A stretch of 64,000 nucleotides of DNA from positions 1-64,000 of the forward strand of contig CALIIL010000011.1 of NCBI GenBank assembly GCA_938017685.1. Reading direction: 5' to 3'. Under the pieces are notes generated by a model. The model saw only the letters and a program-made list of their open reading frames with translations, did not search any database and had not been told where the DNA came from. Positions 1 through 10,677 of the stretch are shown in pieces; positions within the stretch are counted from its first letter, which is position 1; each line of letters begins with the position of its first letter. Both the position numbers and the translations under genes were made by a program. Origin of the DNA: an uncultured Chitinophagaceae bacterium (GTDB lineage Bacteria > Bacteroidota > Bacteroidia > Chitinophagales > Chitinophagaceae).

Positions 1-246
1 TATTTCATTAAACAAACTCAAATTATATTTACGATGCAAAAACAAAAAACTTCCAAAGACAGACAGACTTCCCACAACAAGTTTGTTTGCTTTGAAAGTA
101 AAATTAATCAAATCGATTACACACTTTTTTGTACACTACCAGTCAAAGGTGCTTCATGAACAAAATCTAGGCGGTAAATAATCGTTTACTTACGAATGTA
201 GTCGTTTGCAATCGGATGCGCGTATGATATAACTGGCTTGTAATAA

Positions 247-276
247 AAAACCCGTCACGAGTGCGTAACGGGTTTT
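247..276. terminator. Rho-independent-type hairpin downstream of the T9SS cargo gene
   Basis: AAAACCCGT...ACGGGTTTT inverted repeat just after the minus-strand stop at 295. Confidence 0.75.
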
Positions 277-294
277 AGATAAAACTTTAAACGT

Positions 295-2532
295 TTATCT
301 AACTAAAGTAACGTTTCCTTGGAATGTATTTTTAAATCCATTTCTCCATTTGGCTTCAATAAGGTATACAAATGTGCCCATTGGCTGATCTTTGTCACCA
401 TACTTACCGTTCCAACCACGACCATCGATGCGATCGGTTGTAAATATTGTTTTTCCCCAGCGGTTAAATATTTTCATGCTAAACTCAGTAACGCCAGATG
501 ATAATAATTGTCTTGGTAAGAAATAGTCGTTCGTGCCATCTCCATCAGGCGAGAAGGCGTTCGGAATATTTAAGTAACAATCGCGCTTAACCCATATACT
601 ATCCGAAGAGGTACATGCAGCGTTTGTTGCTTGCGCCCAATAGTATCCAGGATCAGAAACAGTTAATGAAGGTCCTTCAGAACCGTCACTCCATTTTAAA
701 ATTTGACTAGAGTTAAGCGTATTGCTTAGCGTTACCGCATCTGTAATTCCTGGACAGAATTCTTCATCCTCACCTAAATTAATTAGAGGATAATCGTTGA
801 CTGTAATTGTTTGTGTAATTACCGAGTCTGGACAAATAGCATAGAAACCAGTAAAAGTTACATCGTATGTACCAGCACTTTGAAATACGTGTGTTGGATT
901 ATGCTTATTGCTAATAATATTACCGTCGTCAAAATTGTATTGTGTAGCAATCGTGTTTGCTGCGGCAGTATCTACAAAATAGACTGGACTACCTAAGCAA
1001 ACCTCTGTTGGAGAAGCACTTATTTCGATATACGGTGGTTCATCTACAAATATATTTACACTCATACTGTCTTGGCAACCAAGAGTATCTGTAACAACAA
1101 GTTTTATAGTATAGTTCCCTGGGTTTTGATAGAAATGAGTAAATATTGCTGAGTTATTTGTTGTCGTTGTACCATCGCCAAAATCCCAAAAATTGTCTAG
1201 AAGAGCAAAATTAGGTACTGAAATATTGGATATAGCTACTGATTGTCTAAGACAGACAGAGTCTGGCGCTACAGAGAATACTGCTTCGATCGGATGATTA
1301 AGATTAATAGATTTGGTTATGGTATCACCTTCACAAACAGGGTTTGCTGCGAATAGTGTTACATCATAAATGTTTTGAACACCATACAGCTCTATTGGAT
1401 CAGTTTGTGCACTAAAACTACCATTTCCAAAATCCCAGAAGAAGTTTGTACCACCTGGCGCACCAGGTACAGAAGTATTGGTAAATATTACTGTGTCTTG
1501 ATCACAACCTAATCGTGATTCAAACTCAAAATCAGCATTAATCTTACCTGGCAACATGTTTAAAGTATCTGTAGCCCAAGTTGTATCACTATTACACCCT
1601 CCAATAATTCGTGCTCTGCAAATTACAAAAGGTGGGTAAGGACTTGTCAATGTAAGGTTGACTCCTGTATCTATTAAGGCATTGGTTGCTCCATTATACC
1701 AGAAATAATCTTTGATAAATGTATAAGTATCACCTGCTGGCTCAAAATTATGACTATCATTATTTACTGGGCCCCAAACGGTACCATTACGACCAGGAAC
1801 CATAAAGGCTGTCGTGCCTGAAGCATTTTGAATACCTTGATGAGCAACACCGCCGTTCCAAGTAGCACAAACAGGTTTAGCTCCAAGATTTACCTCAATA
1901 AGGTTCGTAAACTCATGCAATACAACTTGCTGTGAGTCAATCATTGAATTACAGCTAAACATTGGAACAGATGTCCAATTAATAATTAACTTACGACAAG
2001 GAGCCACCCCAATAGTATCCCAGGTTACAGTACCTCCAACATTAAAGTCAATATCGTGGTAACAACCCATGATAGTGTTGTTCATGTCTAGGTCGTTAAA
2101 TGGTGCAATTTGTCCATTCGTCATCCAGTTATTTGTAGCGGTTGCTCTTGATATATCAAAAGAAATTTGTCCATTAGAACCTATTACAAATTGATTATAG
2201 GTCTGTCCGAAGAAACAAAAATCAAAAGGAATTGGATATAATTGACTCCATGTATCATCCGTTGTTACAACAAATGTGTTAGCTCCAACCCAAGGATAGG
2301 GCACATAGGGAATTGAATTAATCGCGTATGTATCTGTCTCGTTTACAGCAAAGTTTGTGTTTACGTCTGCCTCGACTGTAAAGCTTACCGCTACATTGGT
2401 ATCACAAGGTTGGATCAATGTTCCACTAATCAAGTTTACATTAAGGGTTGCGCAAGGAGCTTGTGCAAATAGTTGTGCACTAGCACCTATTAATAGAACA
2501 GCAATTGAAGTAAGTAAAATTCTTTTAATCAT
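295..2532 (-). CDS. Secreted PKD-domain protein with T9SS type-B (gliding motility-associated) C-terminal sorting domain
   Basis: Signal peptide; repeated PKD-like 'FWDFGDGTTT'/'FFWDFGNGSF'; C-terminus 'NIPNAFSPDGDGTNDYF...FNRWGKTIF...W(N)GK...GTFVYLIEA'. Confidence 0.9.
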   Translation of the reverse strand: MIKRILLTSIAVLLIGASAQLFAQAPCATLNVNLISGTLIQPCDTNVAVSFTVEADVNTNFAVNETDTYAINSIPYVPYPWVGANTFVVTTDDTWSQLYPIPFDFCFFGQTYNQFVIGSNGQISFDISRATATNNWMTNGQIAPFNDLDMNNTIMGCYHDIDFNVGGTVTWDTIGVAPCRKLIINWTSVPMFSCNSMIDSQQVVLHEFTNLIEVNLGAKPVCATWNGGVAHQGIQNASGTTAFMVPGRNGTVWGPVNNDSHNFEPAGDTYTFIKDYFWYNGATNALIDTGVNLTLTSPYPPFVICRARIIGGCNSDTTWATDTLNMLPGKINADFEFESRLGCDQDTVIFTNTSVPGAPGGTNFFWDFGNGSFSAQTDPIELYGVQNIYDVTLFAANPVCEGDTITKSINLNHPIEAVFSVAPDSVCLRQSVAISNISVPNFALLDNFWDFGDGTTTTNNSAIFTHFYQNPGNYTIKLVVTDTLGCQDSMSVNIFVDEPPYIEISASPTEVCLGSPVYFVDTAAANTIATQYNFDDGNIISNKHNPTHVFQSAGTYDVTFTGFYAICPDSVITQTITVNDYPLINLGEDEEFCPGITDAVTLSNTLNSSQILKWSDGSEGPSLTVSDPGYYWAQATNAACTSSDSIWVKRDCYLNIPNAFSPDGDGTNDYFLPRQLLSSGVTEFSMKIFNRWGKTIFTTDRIDGRGWNGKYGDKDQPMGTFVYLIEAKWRNGFKNTFQGNVTLVR

Positions 2533-2654
2533 AAATAAAGTTCATTTGATGGTTCGAATTTAAACCGATGGTTAAAAATACTACAAATATGACGTTATTT
2601 CTACACTTTTGGTTTGTAAAAATGTGCGTTTGGACCAAAATATGACAATTATTT

Positions 2655-3740
2655 CTATGTTTTGGGTTTTGCGTTCATTTGAAATAAATGATAAACAAGG
2701 CTAAGCAACAGTAGCATAGCGACTAATTGATGCAATTGTGCATTCCATTCAAATACGCCCCAACCGTTTTTTACTGCCTTTGGCGAGTATAATACGGAGG
2801 TAATCCCTAGTAATAATTGCACAATGACAAGTATGGCTGGTAAAAAAACACTTTTTAAACCAGTAATGGCTTTTGCTTTCCAAGACCAGAGTAGTATGGC
2901 TACAAATAGAATATAGGCCAATGTTCTATGTATAAAGTGAACTGAAATTGAATGACTGAAAATGCTCTTGTTGAAAATGCTCGCAGGAACCCAGTCTCCA
3001 TTGATTGTTGGCCACGAAGGAGCGGCTTGTGCTGCTTTAAGCCCAGCCATAAATGCGCCATAAGTGAGTTGTATACCTAAGATTACAAAAACGACTAAGA
3101 TGATCTGTTTTTGCTTTGGAGTAATCTGAAGATTAAAACCAGCGGGGTATATATACTGCAGCGAGTACCAAAGTGTAAGACTTATAAGAAAAAGAGCCGA
3201 AATAAAATGCAAGGCCAGTTTAAAATGATCAACATAAAGATTAGAATCGTTAAGCCCACTTTTTACCATTATCCATCCGATTAATCCTTGACTCAAGCCA
3301 AGAATAAAAAGTGTGAGTAGCTTAATTAATAATGATTTAGAAACCATTTTTTTATAAATAAAATAGACAAGAGGAATAATAAACACAAAGCCAAGAAGCA
3401 TGCCCCATTCACGATGAAGCCATTCCCAAAAATAGATACCTTTAAAATCGGCTAAAGTGAAGTCAGCATTGATGTATTTGAACTGACCAATTTCTTTATA
3501 GTTATTAAACACCTCTGTCCAGTCAGCATCATTCATTGGAGGGATAGCGTCAAGTAATAGCCCCCATTGTGTCATCGAAAGCCCTGAGCCTGTCAATCGA
3601 GTTATACCTCCGAGTGCAATTTGAACAATAAGCATTCCTACGCCTAGCAAGAGCCATTGACCAATGATCTTATGACTACTATATCCATTGCGTGGTAAGT
3701 TGGGAGTTTCTAATAGATCGTTGGATGCTGTTGACTTCAT
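2655..3740 (-). CDS. ctaA: Heme A synthase (COX15/CtaA family)
   Basis: 'LGGITRLTGSGLSMTQW', 'WEWLHREWGMLLG', 'HRTLAYILF' motifs. Start moved from 3752 to the ATG at 3740 because a TAACTTTG promoter element overlaps the upstream start. Confidence 0.9.
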   Translation of the reverse strand: MKSTASNDLLETPNLPRNGYSSHKIIGQWLLLGVGMLIVQIALGGITRLTGSGLSMTQWGLLLDAIPPMNDADWTEVFNNYKEIGQFKYINADFTLADFKGIYFWEWLHREWGMLLGFVFIIPLVYFIYKKMVSKSLLIKLLTLFILGLSQGLIGWIMVKSGLNDSNLYVDHFKLALHFISALFLISLTLWYSLQYIYPAGFNLQITPKQKQIILVVFVILGIQLTYGAFMAGLKAAQAAPSWPTINGDWVPASIFNKSIFSHSISVHFIHRTLAYILFVAILLWSWKAKAITGLKSVFLPAILVIVQLLLGITSVLYSPKAVKNGWGVFEWNAQLHQLVAMLLLLSLVYHLFQMNAKPKT

Positions 3741-3749
3741 AATCAAATA

Positions 3750-3757
3750 CAAAGTTA
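3750..3757 (-). promoter_or_regulatory. Putative Bacteroidota -7 element TAACTTTG upstream of ctaA
   Basis: TTG-N18-TAACTTTG on the minus strand, 9 nt before ATG at 3740. Confidence 0.55.
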
Positions 3758-3826
3758 CTTTAGGATAGACGGCTGCAATAATTTGTTTATCGATTTATAT
3801 TCAAAAATGACTATTTTGCCGCAACA

Positions 3827-4402
3827 ATGCTGAGACCTTATTACAATAAAATTGGAATAGAAGCTGGCTGCGATGAAGCTGGACGTGGCTGCTTGGCAGG
3901 TCCGGTTTTTGCAGCAGCGGTTGTTTTACCCAATGATTTTTATCATCCTTTGTTAAATGATTCTAAGAAAATATCTGAGAAAGTACGAAATAAGTTGCGA
4001 CCGATTATTGAACAAGAGGCATTAGCTTTTGCAGTGGCGAAAGTATCTCCAAAACAAATTGATAAGATAAACATCCTACAAGCTTCTTTTAAAGCCATGC
4101 ATTTAGCCATCAATAAATTATCTATTGAACCTAATTTGTTATTGATAGACGGCAACCGTTTTGAACCGTTTAAAAAATTGGAGCATGTATGCATTATTCA
4201 AGGCGATGGTAAGTATGCTAGCATTGCCGCTGCGAGCATACTAGCCAAAACGTATCGTGATGATTATATGCTTAAGATGGCGAAGCAGTTTCCCCAATAC
4301 GGATGGGAAAAGAATAAAGGCTATGGAACAAAAATGCATAGAGATGCTGTTAAGCAATATGGGCTTACTAAACATCATCGACTAAGTTTTAGTATGGGAT
4401 AA
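3827..4402 (+). CDS. rnhB: Ribonuclease HII
   Basis: '[22 protein letters not shown]', 'LLIDGN', '[12 protein letters not shown]'. Confidence 0.95.
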   Translation: MLRPYYNKIGIEAGCDEAGRGCLAGPVFAAAVVLPNDFYHPLLNDSKKISEKVRNKLRPIIEQEALAFAVAKVSPKQIDKINILQASFKAMHLAINKLSIEPNLLLIDGNRFEPFKKLEHVCIIQGDGKYASIAAASILAKTYRDDYMLKMAKQFPQYGWEKNKGYGTKMHRDAVKQYGLTKHHRLSFSMG

Positions 4403-4405
4403 TTT

Positions 4406-4423
4406 GGTTTATAGGGTTTATGA
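4406..4423. repeat. Solo copy of the GGTTTATAGGGTTTATGA repeat
   Basis: 18 nt identical to 34239-34256 in the array flanking the four-helix-bundle gene. Confidence 0.8.
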
Positions 4424-4489
4424 AGTTTTTATGCTTTATTTTTCCTTCATTAGCCCTTTTGCATTTGTGTGCTGTAATTTGGAGGCTTA

Positions 4490-5455
4490 TTAAAGAAAAT
4501 ACTTTCTATTTTCTTTGTACCAATCAAAGGCAACTTTTAGACCGTCTTGAACGGAAATCTTAGGGTCGTAATCTAGCTTTTCTTTGATTTTTGATATATC
4601 TGCTAAGCTATGAGGGATGTCTCCCACACGGAAAGGTCCATGTATTGGTTGCAAGTCTGATCCGGCTACATTTTTAATGGCATCAAATAACTGTAAGAGC
4701 GTTGTGCTCTCACCAAAAGCTACATTGTATACTTGATTTTCGGCCTCTTTATTATCTGTAAATAATGCTTTGATATTGGCCTGTACCACATTTTGAACAT
4801 AAGTAAAGTCTCGGCTAAAACTGCCGTCACCATTGATTGTGGGTGCTTCATTGTTTATTACCGCATCCATGAATAATGGAATAACTGCAGCATAAGCGCC
4901 TTTAGGACTTTGATAAGGACCAAATACATTAAAATAACGGAGACCAATAAAGCTCATGTCATAGGTCTTGCCAAATACATCGGCATAGAGTTCCATCACA
5001 TATTTTGTTACAGCATAGGGGGATAATGGCTTTCCAATAGTATGCTCTACTTTGGGCAAGCCCTCACTATCGCCATAGGTTGAAGATGAAGCAGCGTATA
5101 CAATTCTTTTTACACCGGCTTCTTTGGCTGCTGTAAATATGTTTATGGTCCCAGTAATATTCGTTTCGTTCGAAGCTACGGGATCGGCAATACTTCGTGG
5201 TACTGAGCCTAAGGCTGCTTGGTGGCTCACTCGGTCCATTCCTGCCATGGCCTCTTTACAAGCGTTAAAGTCGCATATATTCGCTTCAAAGAGTTCAAAC
5301 TTTGGATGGTCTTTCACCTCCAATAAGTTTTGATGATAACCCGTTTCAAAGTTATCCATTACACGCACTTTTGTTACTCGATCATCTTCCAATAATGCTC
5401 GTAATAAGTTAGAACCTATAAATCCTGCGCCGCCTGTAAGGAGTATGTTAGCCAT
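4490..5455 (-). CDS. NAD-dependent epimerase (WbpP/GalE-like UDP-sugar 4-epimerase)
   Basis: 'LLTGGAGFIGSNLLRALL', 'YAASSSTYGDSEGLPK', 'SPYAVTKYVMELYADVF'. Confidence 0.85.
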   Translation of the reverse strand: MANILLTGGAGFIGSNLLRALLEDDRVTKVRVMDNFETGYHQNLLEVKDHPKFELFEANICDFNACKEAMAGMDRVSHQAALGSVPRSIADPVASNETNITGTINIFTAAKEAGVKRIVYAASSSTYGDSEGLPKVEHTIGKPLSPYAVTKYVMELYADVFGKTYDMSFIGLRYFNVFGPYQSPKGAYAAVIPLFMDAVINNEAPTINGDGSFSRDFTYVQNVVQANIKALFTDNKEAENQVYNVAFGESTTLLQLFDAIKNVAGSDLQPIHGPFRVGDIPHSLADISKIKEKLDYDPKISVQDGLKVAFDWYKENRKYFL

Positions 5456-6122
5456 TTAATTCTTTGGGTTTTTCTGGAAGGCCTTTGAACCATTTGAAAG
5501 CTAAATTAGATTCGCTAAATAGGATATACCAAGCCGTTAAAAATATTATTTTAAAATCAGTTAGAAAAGATTGGTTCTTATTGTACCAAATTTCTAAGGC
5601 TCCTTTATATGGACCAATATGAGCTGCGTAAAAGGCATGTGGGTCCATATCTGACTCGGAGATTAACTTCTCTTCATCTCGAAATATTATGGAGCCAATC
5701 CCTGTTATGCCAGGCTTTGAATCATATACATGTTCTCTTATTCCATCGGGATAGGTATCAAAGTTTTTCTTTACTAATGGTCTTGGTCCAACAATACTCA
5801 TATCACCTTTTAGCACATTAAAGACTTGAGGGAGTTCATTCAATTTTGTTTTTCTAAGAAAATGACCGGCCGGCGTAATGCGAGGATCTTTACGCAGCGT
5901 AATCATGCCCGTGCCCATATTGGGACTGTTGAGCAACATGGTCGCAAATTTCATGATATTGAAACGCTCGTTCTTATATCCAATTCTTTCTTGAAGGTAG
6001 AAGATATGTCCTTCGCCAGTAAGCTTGAGGATAATAAACAATGGTATAAAGAGAGGTAGCAATATTAGCGTGACTAATAAGGCTAAGAAAAGGTCTCCAA
6101 GTCTCTTGATAAAGCTATACAT
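5448..6122 (-). CDS. Initiating sugar-1-phosphate transferase (bacterial sugar transferase family)
   Basis: 'FIKRLGDLFLALLVTLILLPLF', 'LRKTKLNELPQVFNVLKGDMSIVGPRPL', 'KPGITGIG'; start probably MYSFIKR at 6122 rather than 6167. Confidence 0.9.
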   Translation of the reverse strand: MYSFIKRLGDLFLALLVTLILLPLFIPLFIILKLTGEGHIFYLQERIGYKNERFNIMKFATMLLNSPNMGTGMITLRKDPRITPAGHFLRKTKLNELPQVFNVLKGDMSIVGPRPLVKKNFDTYPDGIREHVYDSKPGITGIGSIIFRDEEKLISESDMDPHAFYAAHIGPYKGALEIWYNKNQSFLTDFKIIFLTAWYILFSESNLAFKWFKGLPEKPKELNG

Positions 6123-6123
6123 A

Positions 6124-7341
6124 TTACATTTTCTGATCCAAATTTTTTCCTGTTTCAATATGTTCAAAACCAGGAAGAATTTCTTTCAGCAAACGTACGA
6201 CTTCTGCTTTGTTTGAGTGACGAGAAAATAGGGTTTTAATTGAATCAACAATTTCTGAAACTTGATCAATACTTTTCACGCCTTGAGTAGGGATGTAACC
6301 TAAGGATTCGAAATCAGTTAAGTTTACCTCTTCAGTGTCCGTAAAAAACTCTTCGTATAACTTCTCTCCTGAAGTGTCTGAGTCAAAAATACAAATAGGA
6401 TATTGCCTACTATCTTTGGTTAATGCGGCCGCCTTGCTTTTGGCTTCTTCTTCGGATGAGCATACATCTGCTTCATAGCCTAACTCAGTTAAAAAGTTGA
6501 GAGCAATATTCTTGAAGTTAATCAGGTCTTTTTCTGGATTTAATTTAGGGAAATAAATATCTCCATTCTTTCCTAAAATACAAGCCATTAAACAAATCTC
6601 ACCAGCCTCAATAGGGGATACAAAAAAGCGTGTAACATCGCTAGGGCAAGACAATGGCTGCTTTTTAAATAAGCGATTAATAAAGCCCTCTAGTAAACTA
6701 CCATTGGAGAAAGCAACATTGGCAAAACGAGCCGTTGTTATTTTAAATTCTTTAGAATAAGCCAATACCAAGTCTTCCATTAACTTCTTGCTTGCACCCA
6801 TAATGTTTACTGGGTTAGCCGCTTTATCTGTGCTTACGCAAAAGAAGTGTTTAGGTTTATTTTTCTTTAAATATTCCATGATGGTATGCGCCTTGAGCAC
6901 ATTGTTTTCAATCATTGCTTCAATGGAGTATTCATCCTTTTCACTTCTTACATGCTTGTGGGCTGCAAAGTTGGCAACAATATCAAAAGGTCCTTCATTA
7001 TCAATCATTTTATAAAAGACATCACTTCCGAAGTTGATTGGGTAGGACTTAAAATCTGTAGGCAGTGAAATGTCAATGCGGCTACGACAATCTCTTACAA
7101 ATTCCGTCAAGCCATTTTCATTCGTATCTACAATAACTAACTTGGCTGGTTCATAAGCCAATAGTCGTTGTGTATATGAAGAGCCAATAGTGCCGGCAGC
7201 TCCGATCACTAAAACGCGTTGACCTTTTATTTCTCGCAGTAAGTTTTCGGTATTGTTTTTTATATCTAAAGCAAATAAACTCTGCGTACGTCCAGTAATT
7301 TTATTGCCAATAAATGATTCTATGTTAAAGTTGAGATTCAT
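6124..7341 (-). CDS. CapD/FlaA1-like UDP-sugar 4,6-dehydratase
   Basis: 'RVLVIGAAGTIGSSYTQRLL', 'STDKAANPVNIMGASKKLMED', 'VAFSNGSLLEGFINR'. Confidence 0.85.
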   Translation of the reverse strand: MNLNFNIESFIGNKITGRTQSLFALDIKNNTENLLREIKGQRVLVIGAAGTIGSSYTQRLLAYEPAKLVIVDTNENGLTEFVRDCRSRIDISLPTDFKSYPINFGSDVFYKMIDNEGPFDIVANFAAHKHVRSEKDEYSIEAMIENNVLKAHTIMEYLKKNKPKHFFCVSTDKAANPVNIMGASKKLMEDLVLAYSKEFKITTARFANVAFSNGSLLEGFINRLFKKQPLSCPSDVTRFFVSPIEAGEICLMACILGKNGDIYFPKLNPEKDLINFKNIALNFLTELGYEADVCSSEEEAKSKAAALTKDSRQYPICIFDSDTSGEKLYEEFFTDTEEVNLTDFESLGYIPTQGVKSIDQVSEIVDSIKTLFSRHSNKAEVVRLLKEILPGFEHIETGKNLDQKM

Positions 7342-7413
7342 ACCTGCAAAAAACGCATTAATTGTGCATTATCCATATTTATTTCAACTAATTATGATTT
7401 TCTTTGCGAATGA

Positions 7414-8298
7414 ATGCGAATATTACTTACCGGTGCGTCAGGATTTTTAGGCAAGCAAATTTTTGATAAGCTAACCGCTAGTTATGATGTGATTACATTG
7501 GGTCGGTCTGCACAGTCTACTATTCAGGCAGATTTGTGTATGTCTATTCCAAGTTTACCAGAATTAAATGCCGTGGTTCACGTAGCAGGTAAGGCACACT
7601 CCATACCAGTAACCGAAAGTGAAATAAAAGAGTTTTATGAAATTAATTTTGAAGGGACTAAGAAACTTTGCAAGGCACTTGAAGAGAAGAGAAACGTTTT
7701 AAAATCATTTATTTTCATAAGTACCGTGGCCGTTTACGGATTGGAAAAAGGAGAGTGCATTTCTGAAGATGAACCATTGCTTGGAACTTCACCTTATGCT
7801 AAAAGTAAAATACAAGCTGAAGAATATCTGAAGGAATGGGGGCGTGAGAATAATATTCGTATTTTGATTCTAAGGTTGCCTTTGATTTTTGATTTTAAAG
7901 CTTCTGGTAATTTGGGTAAAATGATTAGCCAAATAGAAAAGAGACGATTTTTCGGGGTGGGTTCTAAAACTGGCAGTAAAAGCATAGTTTATAGCCAAGA
8001 TATTGCTAATCATATGTCAACTTTTTTAGAAAAAGAAGGTGTCTTTAATCTGACGGACGGCTATCACCCAACAATGAATGAAATTGCTGAGGTTATAAGA
8101 CAAAGAATAAATGTGCCTGCATTTAAAAAACTACCGCTTGGCTTATTAAAAGTGATGGCTCGTTTTGGAGATTTATTAGGGACACGAGCTCCATTAAATA
8201 CTGAAAAATTGAACAAGCTAATTAGTAACTTAACGTTCAATGATCAAGCAGCAAGGAAGAGGATTAATTGGAATCCTACTCGAATTATCGACTTATAG
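7414..8298 (+). CDS. NAD-dependent epimerase/reductase (WbpV-like)
   Basis: 'RILLTGASGFLGKQIFDKL', 'FISTVAVYG', 'SPYAKSKIQAEEYL'. Confidence 0.8.
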   Translation: MRILLTGASGFLGKQIFDKLTASYDVITLGRSAQSTIQADLCMSIPSLPELNAVVHVAGKAHSIPVTESEIKEFYEINFEGTKKLCKALEEKRNVLKSFIFISTVAVYGLEKGECISEDEPLLGTSPYAKSKIQAEEYLKEWGRENNIRILILRLPLIFDFKASGNLGKMISQIEKRRFFGVGSKTGSKSIVYSQDIANHMSTFLEKEGVFNLTDGYHPTMNEIAEVIRQRINVPAFKKLPLGLLKVMARFGDLLGTRAPLNTEKLNKLISNLTFNDQAARKRINWNPTRIIDL

Positions 8299-9495
8299 AT
8301 TTTTACTTTTAAGTAGATCTAGATAGAGCTTTTCAATATTTAGTACTAAGTTCCTTGTACTAAATTTATCTATTATATAATTAGACCTTTGTTTAGTTTT
8401 TGACGAATACTCTTCAAGTTTAGTAATCATTGTAATCAAGTTAGCCGCATAAGCATCTGTGTCTCCTTTTTCACTAAGCAAAGCAGATCCTTGTTCATCC
8501 ACAACATCAGCTACACCGCCAACTCTAGTTGAAACAATTGGCTTGGCCGCCGCCTGGGCTTCTAATAAAGTTACTGGTGTTCCTTCATTATCTGAACTAA
8601 GCGCAGCAATGTCTATACTGTTTATTATAGACGGTATATCTTTTTGATTATGAGCAAAGTAAATATCATAGTCTAGTTGTCCTTGACTATTTATATCTGA
8701 CCACTTTAATTTGAGTTGGTCGCATACCTCTTTCATTTCTTGTAACAAATCACCATCGCCAACCACTATTCCAACGACCTTTTTATTAAACTCATTTTTT
8801 GTTTTGCTAAATGCTGTTAGAAAGAGTGTATGATTTTTAATTTTTGTTACACGACCAATAATACCAATGGCAATTGTATCATTATCTATTTGCCAATCGT
8901 TTCGAAAGTTATGGAATTTATTATTCGTTGGGTGAAATCTGCCAAGTTCTAAGCCAAGTGGAATAACGGCTGCTTTTTCTCTATCACATATTTTATATTG
9001 GTCACAAATGTCATCGTGCTGGAGCTTACTTATTGTTATTATTTTTGAACTTTTGTTTGCGAGAAATCGTTCTATGCCTAAAAATATTTTGGTAACCAAA
9101 GGGCTGAAATATCCGCTAAAAACATTGCCATGAAATGTATGAACAATGATTGGTACGTGGCATATGTAGGCGGCTAGCCTTCCTAGTGTTCCTGATTTGG
9201 CAGCATGTGTATGCACAATTTGAGGCTTCTCTTTTCGGATAATTTTTATTATTTCAATTAGAGCTAGCAAATCTTGAAATGGATTCACTGAACGTTTCAT
9301 ATTCTTGATTGTTTTAGAATCGATATTGTGCTCTTTGAAAATATATGAACCGTCAACTTCTTCGGGCTCTGGAACGCCTACAATTAGTTTTGTTTCAAAC
9401 TTGTCGCTTAATCCTTTGGTTAAATAGGTTGCATGAAAAGTTGGCCCGCTAATTGAAGGTCTATGGAGAATTCTTAAAATTTTAATTTTGCTCAA
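8293..9495 (-). CDS. Glycosyltransferase, GT4-like
   Basis: 'HTHAAKSGTLGRLAA', 'IGIIGRVTKIKNHTLFL', 'EGTPVTLLEAQAAAKPIVSTRVGGV'. Confidence 0.9.
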   Translation of the reverse strand: MSKIKILRILHRPSISGPTFHATYLTKGLSDKFETKLIVGVPEPEEVDGSYIFKEHNIDSKTIKNMKRSVNPFQDLLALIEIIKIIRKEKPQIVHTHAAKSGTLGRLAAYICHVPIIVHTFHGNVFSGYFSPLVTKIFLGIERFLANKSSKIITISKLQHDDICDQYKICDREKAAVIPLGLELGRFHPTNNKFHNFRNDWQIDNDTIAIGIIGRVTKIKNHTLFLTAFSKTKNEFNKKVVGIVVGDGDLLQEMKEVCDQLKLKWSDINSQGQLDYDIYFAHNQKDIPSIINSIDIAALSSDNEGTPVTLLEAQAAAKPIVSTRVGGVADVVDEQGSALLSEKGDTDAYAANLITMITKLEEYSSKTKQRSNYIIDKFSTRNLVLNIEKLYLDLLKSKNL

Positions 9496-9576
9496 GAATA
9501 AATATTTTTTAGCAAATCTAATACTTTGTTGATTTGATAGAATTTTTTAATGCACATGATTTGAACTGGGTAATAC

Positions 9577-10677
9577 TTATTTCTGAATATTTAAGTTCTT
9601 GTAAAGTTCTATATGCTCTTCTAGCATTAGTTGAATGTCATATTTTTTAATATGGTCATATATTTGACTAATTTGCTTTTGGGCAAATTGTTGATCATTT
9701 AGGACTTGATCAATTTTTAATGAAACTTCATTATCATTTTCTACAAGGAAGTCTTTTGAAGGAACAATATCTTTAACACCAGCAACATTAGAACCTAGAA
9801 AAGGTTTATTGGCTGCGAGAGATTCTAATACCACACCAGATAAACCTTCATATTCCGTCAACAACATATTTAAATCAACGGACTTCATTAATTTAATAAT
9901 GTCTTGTCTAAACCCTAGAAAAATGATATTCGGCTGTGAAGCATATTTCTGTTTTAACGATTCTAATAACTCTCCTGTTCCAGCCAGTAATAGAAAGGTA
10001 TTTTCGTTTTTTAATGCAAGTACATTTTCAATAAGAAGCTTTTGATATTTAGATTTGATAAAGCGGCCAGCCATAAGAATAAAGCGTGAGTTACTTGCTT
10101 TTGGGACATTAATTTCTTGTGCCAATTGTTCCTTAGTATAAGGAGCTGTATTATTTATTACGCTAGTATTTATACCGTTATTAATTGTTCGAATATTTTT
10201 GTGGTTATTCCATTGATACAATACGTCACTTACTGATTGTGTTATGCCAATGATTGTATTGTATTGCTTGTACATAAACCGGTCTAATGGTTTGAAAATG
10301 AACTTATACTTGCCTCTTCTTTTGTTTTTATTACTATGTTCTGTATAAACAAGTTTAAGGTTTAGCCTAAAAAAATATTTAGAAAGTGCAACCCAATATA
10401 AGGTTGGGAATAAATGGACGTGTGCAAAGTGTTTATTTTTTAAGAAGCGTTTTAATTTAAATATTAGCAGCGGGTTATACACGCTACCTTTTGAGCAATA
10501 ATGAATGCTTACATTGGCATCTTTAATTGCTTGCACGTAGTCTTTATTCTCATTGCTGTCCGATAGTAATATAAGCGTAACATCATACCCCTTCTCAGCA
10601 TATAGCGGCAGTATATTTTTGAGTAATGTTTCGGCACCACCACCCGCTAAGCTTGATATTATGTGCGTTATGTTCAT
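9577..10677 (-). CDS. Glycosyltransferase, GT4-like
   Basis: 'SLAGGGAETLLKNIL', 'ILMAGRFIKSKYQKLLIENV', 'YEGLSGVVLESLAANKPFLGSNVAGV'. Confidence 0.9.
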   Translation of the reverse strand: MNITHIISSLAGGGAETLLKNILPLYAEKGYDVTLILLSDSNENKDYVQAIKDANVSIHYCSKGSVYNPLLIFKLKRFLKNKHFAHVHLFPTLYWVALSKYFFRLNLKLVYTEHSNKNKRRGKYKFIFKPLDRFMYKQYNTIIGITQSVSDVLYQWNNHKNIRTINNGINTSVINNTAPYTKEQLAQEINVPKASNSRFILMAGRFIKSKYQKLLIENVLALKNENTFLLLAGTGELLESLKQKYASQPNIIFLGFRQDIIKLMKSVDLNMLLTEYEGLSGVVLESLAANKPFLGSNVAGVKDIVPSKDFLVENDNEVSLKIDQVLNDQQFAQKQISQIYDHIKKYDIQLMLEEHIELYKNLNIQK

